DNA from: an uncultured Desulfatiglans sp.
Lineage (GTDB): Bacteria > Desulfobacterota > DSM-4660 > Desulfatiglandales > Desulfatiglandaceae
DNA length: 64,000 nt
Direction of reading: 5' to 3'
Assembly (NCBI GenBank): GCA_900498135.1
Contig: LR026961.1
Span: 3,899,215-3,963,214, forward strand
How positions within the stretch are numbered: the stretch's first letter is position 1; each line of letters begins with the position of its first letter. The notes below the pieces were generated by a model. The model saw only the letters and a list, made by a program, of their open reading frames with translations, did not search any database and was not told the DNA's origin. Shown here piece after piece: positions 8,091-15,778 of this stretch. A program made the translations under genes and the position numbers.

Positions 8091-9412
8091 TGCCTTTTGA
8101 TATCCTGATCGAAAACGCGGTCATTCTCACCTGTAATACGCACAAGAGCCTGATTCCGCATGGGTGGCTGGGAATCAGCGGAGACAGCATCACCTACCTG
8201 GGTGAGAGTGCTCCCGAAGACGCGACCGCTGTGAAAACGATCGACGGAAGTGGCCTTCTGGTTCTTCCGGGTCTCGTGAACGGACATACCCATGCCGCGA
8301 TGACACTTTTCCGGGGGCTGGCCGACGATCTCCCTTTGATGGAATGGCTCGAAAATTACATCTTTCCCGTCGAGCGCCGGATGGATGCCGAGTTTGTCCA
8401 CACGGGCGCCCTTCTGGCCTGCGCAGAGATGATCAGATCTGGTACGACGACCTTTTCCGACATGTATCTCTTCGAGGACGCCGTCGCGGAAGCGGCTAAA
8501 ACCGCGGGCATGCGCTGCCTCGTCGGAGAAGTGCTCTATGATTTTCATTCTCCCAGCTACGGTTCGGTGGAAAATGCCCTTGGCTACACGGAAGAATTCA
8601 TTGAGCGCTGGCGCGGGGACCCGCTGATCCATGTTGCCGTCGAACCGCACTCACTGTATACGTGCAGTGCTGATTTGCTGAAAAAGGCGAACGAACTGGC
8701 CCTTCGCCATGGGATCCCCCTGGTCACCCACCTTGCGGAAACGCTGGGCGAATGCGCGGAGATCGAGCGACGATCCGGATTGAGCCCGGTCCGCTACCTC
8801 GAGTCCCTGGGTCTGTTGGGCGCACATCTCATCGCCGCCCATGCGGTTCACGTCGGTGAGGCGGATCTGGGAGCGATGGCTAGAGCGGGAGTAAGCATCG
8901 TTCACAACCCCGAGAGCAACATGAAACTCGCGTCGGGAATCGCACCGGTGCCGCGCATGCTGGAGATGGGCCTGACGGTTGGACTCGGCACCGACGGGTG
9001 CGCCTCGAACAATGATCTCGATATGATCCAGGAAATGGATACAGCAGCCAAGCTCCACAAGGTTATTCACCAGGATCCGACGGTCATGGATGCCGAGACC
9101 GTTCTGCGCATGGCCACGATCCAGGGAGCTGCTGCACTCGGTCTGGACCGACAGATCGGCTCCCTCGAACCAGGAAAAAAGGCGGACATCATCCTGATCG
9201 ATACCCGCCAGCCCCATTTGACACCCATGTACAACCCGTGTTCGCATCTAGTCTACGCCGCCCGGGGGCAGGATGTCCGCCATGTCATCATCGACGGGCG
9301 AATGGTCATGGAAGACCGCCGCCTTCTGACGATGGACCTCCCGGATATACTGGCGTGCGCAGACGAAATGGGCCGGCGTGTTGCCGGTTGGGTGAAAGGC
9401 TCCCCCAGATGA
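8090..9412 (+). CDS. mtaD: Amidohydrolase, 5'-methylthioadenosine/S-adenosylhomocysteine deaminase type
   Basis: The 440-aa amidohydrolase of the MTA/SAH deaminase (ATZ/TRZ) family has metal ligands in NGHTHAA (HxH), the histidine of THLAETLGE, the histidine of HAVHVGE, and the aspartate of LGTDGCASNNDLDM. It hydrolyses the 6-amino group of MTA, SAH or adenosine-like nucleosides, yielding inosine-type products that the phosphorylase encoded upstream could cleave. The genes overlap by one base (TGATG), indicating coupled translation. The gene symbol follows family usage; substrate preference is not proven. Confidence 0.88.
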   Translation: MPFDILIENAVILTCNTHKSLIPHGWLGISGDSITYLGESAPEDATAVKTIDGSGLLVLPGLVNGHTHAAMTLFRGLADDLPLMEWLENYIFPVERRMDAEFVHTGALLACAEMIRSGTTTFSDMYLFEDAVAEAAKTAGMRCLVGEVLYDFHSPSYGSVENALGYTEEFIERWRGDPLIHVAVEPHSLYTCSADLLKKANELALRHGIPLVTHLAETLGECAEIERRSGLSPVRYLESLGLLGAHLIAAHAVHVGEADLGAMARAGVSIVHNPESNMKLASGIAPVPRMLEMGLTVGLGTDGCASNNDLDMIQEMDTAAKLHKVIHQDPTVMDAETVLRMATIQGAAALGLDRQIGSLEPGKKADIILIDTRQPHLTPMYNPCSHLVYAARGQDVRHVIIDGRMVMEDRRLLTMDLPDILACADEMGRRVAGWVKGSPR

Positions 9413-10224
9413 GAACTGGAGACCGGCCCCACATCGCGATCGGCAGCCGCCTCAAAGGGGTCGAAGGCGTACGCACCTTGGGCCTCAAGCCTAATTTTGA
9501 CGATTACACCCGCGAAGAGCGGCGGCTCATCCGCGAGGCATCCATCATTTTGTACCCCACGCAGAACTACGCCGAATTCTTTTCAACCATGGGCAAACGC
9601 ATCTTCCCGAGCCTGGAGACGCATCTCTATGCAGACGAGAAGATTAAACAGACCACCCTTTTCAATCTCTTCGACCTTCCCCACCCGAGGACACGTTTTT
9701 ACTACCATCTCCATCACCCTCTGATCGCACATGATTTCGAGTATCCCTTTATCGGCAAGATCCCGCGCCGTTCCGCCCGCGGAAGGGGCGTTTTTTTCAT
9801 CGCCGACTCCGCAGCGCTCGATGCCTACCTCGCGCGGACGTCAATCGCTTACATCCAGGAGTACCTCCCACACACCCGTGATCTTCGCGTAGTGCTGATC
9901 AATTACGAACCTGTGCTCGCCTACTGGCGCGTCAAAGGATCCGGCAATTTCCGCGCGAATCTGGCTCAGGGCGGAACCATCGTCTTTGATGACGTGCCGG
10001 AGGAGGCGGTGCGGATCGCACGCGACGCCGCCATCAAATGCCGCTTCGACGATGTCGGCCTCGACCTCATCCACTACGAAGGAACCTGGCACGTGATCGA
10101 GGCCAACATGAAATACGGCCGTAAGGCCCTCCAACTCAAGGGAATCGATCCGCTGCGGATCATCCGCCGCCTGCTCGATCAGGATCGGCTCGGGCGACAG
10201 GCCGCTTTTTCTTGCATATTTTGA
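9409..10224 (+). CDS. RimK-like ATP-grasp ligase family protein
   Basis: The 271-aa ATP-grasp protein resembles the RimK group, which forms amide bonds between a carboxylate and an amine. Recognisable parts are the adenine/lysine region FIGKIPRRSARGRGVFF, the hinge YIQEYLPHTRDLRVVLINYE, and the metal/phosphate end VGLDLIHYEGTWHVIEAN. It starts with an ATGA overlap on the deaminase stop, so it is the third gene of the salvage operon. A longer in-frame reading to 9238 lies inside the deaminase gene and is rejected. The ligation target is unknown. Confidence 0.82.
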   Translation: MRTGDRPHIAIGSRLKGVEGVRTLGLKPNFDDYTREERRLIREASIILYPTQNYAEFFSTMGKRIFPSLETHLYADEKIKQTTLFNLFDLPHPRTRFYYHLHHPLIAHDFEYPFIGKIPRRSARGRGVFFIADSAALDAYLARTSIAYIQEYLPHTRDLRVVLINYEPVLAYWRVKGSGNFRANLAQGGTIVFDDVPEEAVRIARDAAIKCRFDDVGLDLIHYEGTWHVIEANMKYGRKALQLKGIDPLRIIRRLLDQDRLGRQAAFSCIF

Positions 10225-10341
10225 AATCATGCGTATTGTTTCAAAGGCTCCAATCCGTCAGAAAAACAGGATAGGCCTGTAACCTTTTTCCAAGATCCGG
10301 CTCTTTTGTTTTATAAAGAAGGCAATCAGGAGGATTTAAAC

Positions 10342-10560
10342 ATGCCCATCTATGAATTCAAGTGTAAAGCGTGTAACACTGTTTTTGAACGGCTCTGCCT
10401 GAAAGGCGATGAAACCCAAAAAACGCCCTGCCCTAAATGCGGCCACCCGGATTCCGAGCGCCTGATGTCGTCTTTTTCCAGCTTCTCGACCGGCAACGGG
10501 TTCGCATCGGGCGATACCGGCTCCATTCAGAGCGGATGCAGCTCCCATGGTTTCTCTTGA
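10342..10560 (+). CDS. FmdB-family zinc ribbon protein
   Basis: This 72-aa small zinc ribbon begins MPIYEFKCKACNTVFE, with a second pair CPKCGHPDSERLMSSF; the two CxxC knuckles would bind one zinc. The Ser/Gly-rich tail ends in a single-cysteine motif (SGCSSHGFS). FmdB proteins were first noted near formamidase genes and are assumed to be regulatory or zinc-dependent adaptor proteins; no reaction is known. The start at 10342 has an AGGAGG site 8 bp upstream, which rules out the ATG at 10306. Confidence 0.88.
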   Translation: MPIYEFKCKACNTVFERLCLKGDETQKTPCPKCGHPDSERLMSSFSSFSTGNGFASGDTGSIQSGCSSHGFS

Positions 10561-10766
10561 GCGTCTTGATCGCCGATCGCCGTGTGCGATCCAGACCTGG
10601 CTCCTTTCCACGGGAGAACGTCCCATGCGACAATCTTACCGTTTAAATCTCAAGCCGATCCCGGGCGAAGGGCATTTCCACAGGCCAGTCACGTTAGGCC
10701 AGGATGCTGTTTCGGTCTTTTTGAAAACGCGCTTACTGAAACGATGATGTCCTGAGGAAGGCGCCC

Positions 10767-10886
10767 TTGAAGAAACTGTCTCAAAAAGGGGAAAAATCGA
10801 TGAGTCTTTGGCTGCTGCTGGCTGTCATAGCGGTCTGGGTCTTGCTTCAGGCCGTCATTTTACCCAGATTCGGTATATCGACCTGA
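10767..10886 (+). CDS. Possible small membrane protein (39 aa)
   Basis: A TTG start behind GAGGAAGG would give MKKLSQKGEKSMSLWLLLAV and a single transmembrane helix ending ILPRFGIST. The N-terminus is basic and the hydrophobic stretch is about 19 residues, as in real single-pass small proteins. An alternative ATG at 10800 behind AAGGGG gives 28 aa. I do not recognise a family. Of the rest of 10561-11088, the part before the gene holds nothing clear; the part after it holds the 11015-11052 terminator. Confidence 0.45.
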   Translation: MKKLSQKGEKSMSLWLLLAVIAVWVLLQAVILPRFGIST

Positions 10887-11014
10887 ATGCGTAACGCCTG
10901 TCAGGTGGACAGGGCGGATCTAAAAACCTCTCAACCCGGGGAACTCCCGGCCGGCGACCTGAGCCGCCTGGAGAAACCCCCGAGGCAGTAAGTAAATGAC
11001 ACAAAAGCCTTCTT

Positions 11015-11052
11015 AACGAGAAAAGGCGCCCACCTGGGCGCCTTTTCTCGTT
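11015..11052. terminator. Bidirectional terminator after the Fo operon
   Basis: A perfect 16-bp stem, AACGAGAAAAGGCGCC with its complement, encloses the loop CACCTG. Runs of A and T lie within the stem on both sides, so it can stop transcription from either strand. It sits 37 bp past the stop of atpF, showing that the operon ends there without F1 genes. Confidence 0.85.
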
Positions 11053-11088
11053 CCTGGGAAAACCCGGACAGCTCACGCTTTTCCGGAA

Positions 11089-11688
11089 TCAAATGAGCGC
11101 GCGGACGTACTTCCTCTGCCCTTTGAGCCCTTGCACAAAATCCTCGACCAACCGCTCCTGGTCCTCGCTTGAAAACGCCTTTATGATGCGCTCTTGGACC
11201 AGTTCGACCGCCATCTCGGCAAGCTCCGCATTCAACTGCTTCTTTGCAGCCGCAACGATAGCCTTCGACTCGAGTTCGGCCTTATCCAGCATCCTTTTGG
11301 CTTGATCCTTCGCCTGCTGGATCACCTCCTCCTTCTCACGCTGCCCGATTTCCATCAGCCGCTGCCGGATCTCCTCGATCCGGGAATCGATGTCCGCAAG
11401 TTTGGCGGCCTCCGCCTCCATGGCTGCCCGTTTTTCGCTGAGCTTTCCTTCCAGTTCCTGCAGGTTCACCTCGATCTTGTCCTTCTGACCGCGCAGGAAA
11501 TCCATCAGCGGCTTTTTGGCGAATTTGATGAACAGAAAGACCAGGATGCCGAAATTGACCCACAGCATGACATTGTCCCAGAGCTTCCGGCCGCTGGTGA
11601 GCTCGGCGGCCTCCGCCAGGGAAACGCTCAACAAGACACCTGCGCCGAGGCAGATGGAAAAGATCGATCTCCTGCTGAACACGTTCAA
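11089..11688 (-). CDS. atpF: ATP synthase Fo subunit b
   Basis: The 199-aa membrane-anchored b subunit has a signal-like N-terminus (SIFSICLGAGVLLSVSLAEA), a transmembrane segment around residues 38-56 (NVMLWVNFGILVFLFIKF), then a long alpha-helical, charged coiled coil that dimerises with b' to form the peripheral stalk. It starts by ATGA overlap on the b' gene. It is the last gene of the operon: delta, alpha, gamma, beta and epsilon do not follow, so the F1 sector must be encoded elsewhere. Confidence 0.9.
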   Translation of the reverse strand: MNVFSRRSIFSICLGAGVLLSVSLAEAAELTSGRKLWDNVMLWVNFGILVFLFIKFAKKPLMDFLRGQKDKIEVNLQELEGKLSEKRAAMEAEAAKLADIDSRIEEIRQRLMEIGQREKEEVIQQAKDQAKRMLDKAELESKAIVAAAKKQLNAELAEMAVELVQERIIKAFSSEDQERLVEDFVQGLKGQRKYVRALI

Positions 11689-12116
11689 GCTTCTATCCTC
11701 CTGCCGAGCACCTTCGGAATGATCTCATCGACGAGCGCAACGGCGTGATCCCTGAGCGACGGCCTGGCCTCAGCCAACTCGCGCTCCACCTCGCCGGTGA
11801 CCTTCGCCCGGATGGACGACACCGTTGCCTGCGCCTGATCATACTCGGCCATGGCCTCGCTGATGGCCTCTTCCCTGAGCTTGTTTCGCTCTTTGCTGGC
11901 GGCGCGGATGGCTTTTTCCTCTTCCCGCATGTACCGCTCCGCCAGTTCGATGGCCTTCTGCTCGGCTTCCAATATATCGTTTTGGGCCTTCTCCATGTGC
12001 TCCTGCCTTGCCTTGATCAGATTCCAGATCGGCAGGATCATCAGGTGCTTCAGGATGTACATCAGCACCAGGAAATGAACCACTTGGGCGATCAGGGTCG
12101 CATTGATACTAATCAT
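11685..12116 (-). CDS. ATP synthase Fo subunit b'
   Basis: The 143-aa second b-type stalk subunit has no signal peptide, one transmembrane helix (LIAQVVHFLVLMYILKHLMI) at the N-terminus, and a coiled coil rich in Glu, Ala and Lys. Paired b and b' genes are normal in Desulfobacterota and photosynthetic bacteria, where they form a heterodimeric stator. It lies between subunit c and subunit b, with 24 bp to c and a 4-bp overlap with b. Confidence 0.88.
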   Translation of the reverse strand: MISINATLIAQVVHFLVLMYILKHLMILPIWNLIKARQEHMEKAQNDILEAEQKAIELAERYMREEEKAIRAASKERNKLREEAISEAMAEYDQAQATVSSIRAKVTGEVERELAEARPSLRDHAVALVDEIIPKVLGRRIEA

Positions 12117-12140
12117 CGCACATCTCCTCCGTAGGAGATC

Positions 12141-12425
<285 letters not shown>

Positions 12426-12434
12426 CTAAAACCC

Positions 12435-13415
12435 TTAAACGACGAAAATGAGAACCAGACTGACAACCATCGCATAGATGGCCGTAGATTGCGAAACCGC
12501 CTGACCGACCAGCATCGTCCTGGTCAGATCGCCGGCCGACTCGATGTTCCTTGCGACCCAGGCCACAGCACCCTCCGCCGTCATCCCGTTGCCGATTCCA
12601 GGGCCGATCCCGCCAAACCCCATCGAGATGCCCGCTCCCAAAAGCGCCATCGCCGGCGCGAGAGCGGCCGTCTCGGGCAGGGCCCGGAACATGAGAATGA
12701 AGCTGACCAGCAATCCAAAGATTGCGGGCGTCTGCGAAACCGCCTGCCCCACCAGCATGGTGGTGGTTACCTGGCCCAGGGTCTCCGGATTGCGCGCAAT
12801 GCCCTGGCAGCTCGCACCGGCTGCCATCCCGCCGCCGATCCCCGATCCGATGGACGCGAGCCCGGTGCTGAGCCCCGCGCCCAGGTATGCGGCCCACATC
12901 GGCATGACGGGGAGGCTTCCCGGATTCATGAACATCAACATCAGCGCGACTACCATGGAGAAGATCGCAGGCGTCTGGGACACCGCTGAACCGATGAGCA
13001 TATTGGTGGTCAGCCGGCTCGTGAAGGCGGGCTGCCGCGCCATGCCCTTGCAGGCCTCTCCTGCGGGGAAGCCTGCGCCGATCCCCGACCCGATGGCCCC
13101 GAACCCCATGCAGACCCCGGCACCGAGAAGCGCCGCCGCGCGCAGAAGGTTGTCGCTGCCGGAGGCAGTGAAAAGCAGCAGGATCGCGATGACCAGCGCG
13201 AAAATAGCCGCTGATTCGGCGATTGCCTGGCCGACCAGCATGTTCTTCAAGATGTCGCCCGACTTGTTGGGTCGATAGGAAAGTCCTTCGTTTGCAAGTC
13301 CGGCCGTGTATCCTTCACCGAGCGCGGCCCCGATGGCGCCAAGGCCGATACACATTCCGGCGCCGACAAAGGATGCCAGCCTGATGAGCGTTGCTGTGTC
13401 CATGTCCATAAACAT
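12435..13415 (-). CDS. Four-hairpin c-type rotor subunit with carboxylates only in hairpin 1
   Basis: The 326-aa protein is four tandem copies of an ATP-synthase c hairpin, about 81 residues each (eight transmembrane helices). Ligand positions: hairpin 1 has Glu34 and Glu67 (GEGY, IAESAA); hairpin 2 Ala114 and Gln147 (VSQTPA); hairpin 3 Gly195 and Gln228 (VSQTPA); hairpin 4 Asn276 and Gln309 (VSQSTA). Only hairpin 1 can bind an ion. This recalls the two-hairpin, one-site c1 of Acetobacterium woodii and archaeal/V-type proteolipids, but with four hairpins. The start at 13415 (alternatives 13409, 13403) lies just after the atpB stop; the 456-aa frame beyond is a shadow of atpB. A ring containing this subunit would carry fewer ions per turn. 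Confidence 0.92.
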   Translation of the reverse strand: MFMDMDTATLIRLASFVGAGMCIGLGAIGAALGEGYTAGLANEGLSYRPNKSGDILKNMLVGQAIAESAAIFALVIAILLLFTASGSDNLLRAAALLGAGVCMGFGAIGSGIGAGFPAGEACKGMARQPAFTSRLTTNMLIGSAVSQTPAIFSMVVALMLMFMNPGSLPVMPMWAAYLGAGLSTGLASIGSGIGGGMAAGASCQGIARNPETLGQVTTTMLVGQAVSQTPAIFGLLVSFILMFRALPETAALAPAMALLGAGISMGFGGIGPGIGNGMTAEGAVAWVARNIESAGDLTRTMLVGQAVSQSTAIYAMVVSLVLIFVV

Positions 13416-13417
13416 AG

Positions 13418-14092
13418 CTATTTTACCTGTACCGAGATGTAAACAAGGGTTAGCATGGTGAACACAAAGGCCTGAATGGTCCCCACGAAGAGGCTGAAGA
13501 AGCAGATCAGCAGCGGGGGCAGCAGAATGCTGTAAATCAGGTGGGAAACGACGAGGATGATGATCGCTCCTCCGAGGATATTCCCATAAAGACGAAAGGA
13601 GATGGAGACGACCTTCGCGATTTCCCCGATGATGTTGAGCGGGGCCATGAAAAACATAGGCTCGCAGTATTCTTTGGCGTATTTCTTGAAGCCTTTGGCC
13701 TTGATTCCCGAGTAGTGCGCGATCACGAAGCCCAAAATCCCGAGGCTGAGAGGGGTATTCAGATCTTTGGTAGGCTCGGAGAGCTTGGGAAAGACACCCA
13801 GCCAATTAGAGAGGATCAAGAACATGAAAAGGCTGCAGATCAGAGGGAAGTATTTCTTGGCCATTTTTTCGTCGAGGGCATCGCGGGTCAAGTCATGGAA
13901 GCCGCCGACGAAAAGCTCGGCCACGACCTGAAAGGGATTGGGGAGGATGCCCTTTTTGCGTGTCGCGAGAAAACCGAAGACGATCAAAATCGCCATGACG
14001 ATCCAGGTCATGATCAGCGTGTCCCGGTTGAACACGAGGTTCATGCCGAACAGCTGAAGGGTCCACTGCGGGATACTGGTCAGGTCTTCCAT
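13418..14092 (-). CDS. atpB: ATP synthase Fo subunit a
   Basis: The 224-aa integral membrane stator channel of Fo has five to six predicted transmembrane helices. The essential arginine is in the motif VSISFRLYGNILGG around residue 165, and the last helix has TIQAFVFTMLTLVYI. It forms the two ion half-channels facing the c ring. The start has the usual MEDLTSIPQW-type N-terminus. It is immediately followed by the four-hairpin c gene (2 bp between stop and start). Confidence 0.93.
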   Translation of the reverse strand: MEDLTSIPQWTLQLFGMNLVFNRDTLIMTWIVMAILIVFGFLATRKKGILPNPFQVVAELFVGGFHDLTRDALDEKMAKKYFPLICSLFMFLILSNWLGVFPKLSEPTKDLNTPLSLGILGFVIAHYSGIKAKGFKKYAKEYCEPMFFMAPLNIIGEIAKVVSISFRLYGNILGGAIIILVVSHLIYSILLPPLLICFFSLFVGTIQAFVFTMLTLVYISVQVK

Positions 14093-14134
14093 AATGTGTC
14101 AATTCCTCAAAGCTCTTCAGTCAATAAGATGATT

Positions 14135-14536
14135 CTACTGCGATGTCCCTCCCCCGGTAAGAGGACGAATGACCAAATGATCGGCAAGCATGACAATCTG
14201 GACCGCAAACAAACCCACCGCCACCCCGGGAAAGTTGAATGAGGGGGACTTAGCCGCCAGGATCAAGGGCACAGCAAGAACGATATACCTCGTTGCGATC
14301 GAGGCCAAGCCGGTCATTCTGGCGCGGGCCTGGCTTCGGCCAAGAAGGAGCGGCCCCCAGATGCCCATCAGCAGAAAATTGACGACGCTGAAGGCGGCAC
14401 CGAGGAGCAGGCCTTTTCCCAGGGGGCGCTCCCCAAGCAGGATAAAAACCACCGCCCCCGCGATGAAAACCAGCAGGGCCTTTGCGGCGATTTTTGCTTG
14501 AAAGCGGCTAACCTCGGCGAACGACGTATCACGCAT
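14135..14536 (-). CDS. atpI: ATP synthase subunit I (AtpI family)
   Basis: The 133-aa protein has four hydrophobic segments (LLVFIAGAVVFILL, LLLGAAFSVVNFLLMGI, YIVLAVPLILAA, VAVGLFAVQIVMLA), as in ATP-synt_I proteins. AtpI assists c-ring assembly and possibly ion supply in other bacteria. It lies upstream of atpB and overlaps the previous gene by 8 bp. Sequence conservation is weak in this family, so the call rests on topology and position. Confidence 0.8.
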   Translation of the reverse strand: MRDTSFAEVSRFQAKIAAKALLVFIAGAVVFILLGERPLGKGLLLGAAFSVVNFLLMGIWGPLLLGRSQARARMTGLASIATRYIVLAVPLILAAKSPSFNFPGVAVGLFAVQIVMLADHLVIRPLTGGGTSQ

Positions 14537-14819
14537 CTTTGTTCTGCTTGTCCGTATCTCGAGTCACTTCCATGATCTGCCGATAGGCGGTGTATCCCCC
14601 ACCCGCGATGCCCAGAAGGATGAATATGGTGATGAACAGGCCCTTCGTGTGCAGCCACTTGTCAAGATAGTATCCTATAGCGAAGCAGAACAGGATAGAA
14701 CCAGCGATGGTCAATCCGACCTGGCTGACAAGAGCGACGTCATCAACCCATTTGCCGTGCTTCTTTATATTGAAGATAGGCCTCTCTCCGAGCTTCGGCG
14801 CGGCACGCAGCCAAGGCAC
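14529..14819 (-). CDS. atpZ: AtpZ-like small membrane protein, first gene of Fo operon
   Basis: A short two-helix protein (VALVSQVGLTIAGSILFCFA; LFITIFILLGIAGGGYTAY) of the ATP-synthase gene 1/AtpZ family is typically found before atpI. The start is uncertain. The longest frame begins at 14906, upstream of the operon promoter (14847-14875), so it cannot be the start of that transcript. A GTG at 14819 lies about 20 nt behind the predicted transcript start and gives 96 aa; a non-standard start nearer the conserved GKWVDDVALVS cannot be excluded. Confidence 0.72.
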   Translation of the reverse strand: MPWLRAAPKLGERPIFNIKKHGKWVDDVALVSQVGLTIAGSILFCFAIGYYLDKWLHTKGLFITIFILLGIAGGGYTAYRQIMEVTRDTDKQNKDA

Positions 14820-14846
14820 TCCGATGCACGCGCGGATTGGGGCACA

Positions 14847-14875
14847 TCTATAGAATGAATGACACCGTCTGTCAA
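14847..14875 (-). promoter_or_regulatory. Sigma70 promoter of the Fo operon
   Basis: Minus strand: perfect -35 TTGACA (14870-14875), 17-bp spacer, -10 TATAGA (14847-14852). Predicted transcription start is near 14840. Confidence 0.82.
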
Positions 14876-15033
14876 GGGCAAAAATGAGAAGAAATACTCT
14901 GCACACGCAATGCCAGGAACCCGCCGCGGAGTAAGACAGGGGACTGCCAGACCCCTCGCTGTTTCAATCTGTTCCGGCTTCTCCCTCGCTCGCCGCTCCC
15001 CCCACCTCCAAGCAAGAAGAAACAGGGGCGTCT

Positions 15034-15151
15034 GTTTGGCCAATGTCAAGGAAATCCAGCGTTTGTGCGGAGGCGACCTGCAGGTCGCCGCACAAGCAAA
15101 CGTGCAGATGGACGCCGAGATGGGCCAAAAAGACCATTTCCGGATGGAATC
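15034..15151 (+). repeat. Palindromic element, copy d (left arm missing)
   Basis: Direct orientation; the core and right arm are nearly perfect, including the central 18-bp palindrome and the CATTTCCGGATGGAATC end. The left arm ends at TTTGGCCAATG and is replaced by unrelated sequence. It ends 3 bp before the candidate -35 box of the padR promoter, so it now forms the upstream edge of that promoter. The remainder of 14876-15033 shows nothing I can identify. Confidence 0.85.
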
Positions 15152-15154
15152 TTG

Positions 15155-15206
15155 TTGACCGGTTAATTCATTGTGTATATGGATAGTATTATAATCTGTA
15201 ATATTC
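15155..15206 (+). promoter_or_regulatory. Promoter and possible operator upstream of padR
   Basis: Two overlapping options exist: TTGACC (15155-15160) with 17 bp to TATGGA, or a perfect -10 TATAAT (15190-15195) with a weak -35 17 bp before. An inverted repeat TATTA-N7-TAATA (15187-15203) overlaps the perfect -10 box. It is a plausible self-operator for the PadR protein, as such regulators usually bind A/T-rich dyads near their own promoters. Confidence 0.5.
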
Positions 15207-15232
15207 CGATTAAAACTGAGATCTGGTTGGGG

Positions 15233-15778
15233 ATGAAAGCACGGGAATCGGTGGATTATCTGCTCCTTGGCTCTTTGGCCGCTGGACCGAAGCACGGCTA
15301 TGAGATTCTGCAGTTCCTCGAGCAGCATTTCGGCCCGGCCTGGTATGTCGGCAACAGCCAGCTTTATACCGTTCTGAAGAGACTCGAGAGGAAACGGCTC
15401 GTTTCTTCGGAGGTGAGATCTCAGGAGAACCGCCCGGCTAAACGGGTGTTTTCGCTCACGGCCGCGGGCCGATCGGCCTTCCAGGCGTGGCTCGGGAAAC
15501 CTGTAAAACACATCAGGGATATGCGGGTCGAGTTCATTGCCAAGCTTTTCTTCGCTGGGCATATGGAAACGCCGGTGCTGCGCCGACTCATCGCAGCCCA
15601 GCAGGACATCCTGAATAAGACCTCCGAGCGCATTCGCTCCCGTCTCCAAAAGGAACAGGACGGTTTCTCGCGGCTTATTCTTTCGTCCAAGCTCGCTATG
15701 GCCCGATCCTGGACGGCATGGCTCCACGAGAGCGTGGAGCCTTACATCGAAACATTTGGAGGAACCGCGCATGGATGA
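15233..15778 (+). CDS. PadR-family transcriptional regulator
   Basis: The 181-aa PadR-type winged-helix regulator has an N-terminal DNA-binding domain (DYLLLGSLAAGPKHGYEILQ, then the wing around LYTVLKRLERKRLV and KRVFSLTAAGR) and a C-terminal helical dimerisation domain ending SVEPYIETFGG. Such proteins repress phenolic-stress or efflux genes in other bacteria; the ligand here is unknown. The start at 15233 has GGTTGGGG just upstream. It overlaps the next gene by 8 bp, so both are co-expressed and the regulator may control the downstream sufCB genes. Confidence 0.88.
   Translation: MKARESVDYLLLGSLAAGPKHGYEILQFLEQHFGPAWYVGNSQLYTVLKRLERKRLVSSEVRSQENRPAKRVFSLTAAGRSAFQAWLGKPVKHIRDMRVEFIAKLFFAGHMETPVLRRLIAAQQDILNKTSERIRSRLQKEQDGFSRLILSSKLAMARSWTAWLHESVEPYIETFGGTAHG

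Noticed and set aside
10887-10991. 34-aa frame overlapping the end of the small membrane gene (TGAATG)
   Set aside because: No ribosome site and a composition like non-coding sequence; its end leads into the terminator.
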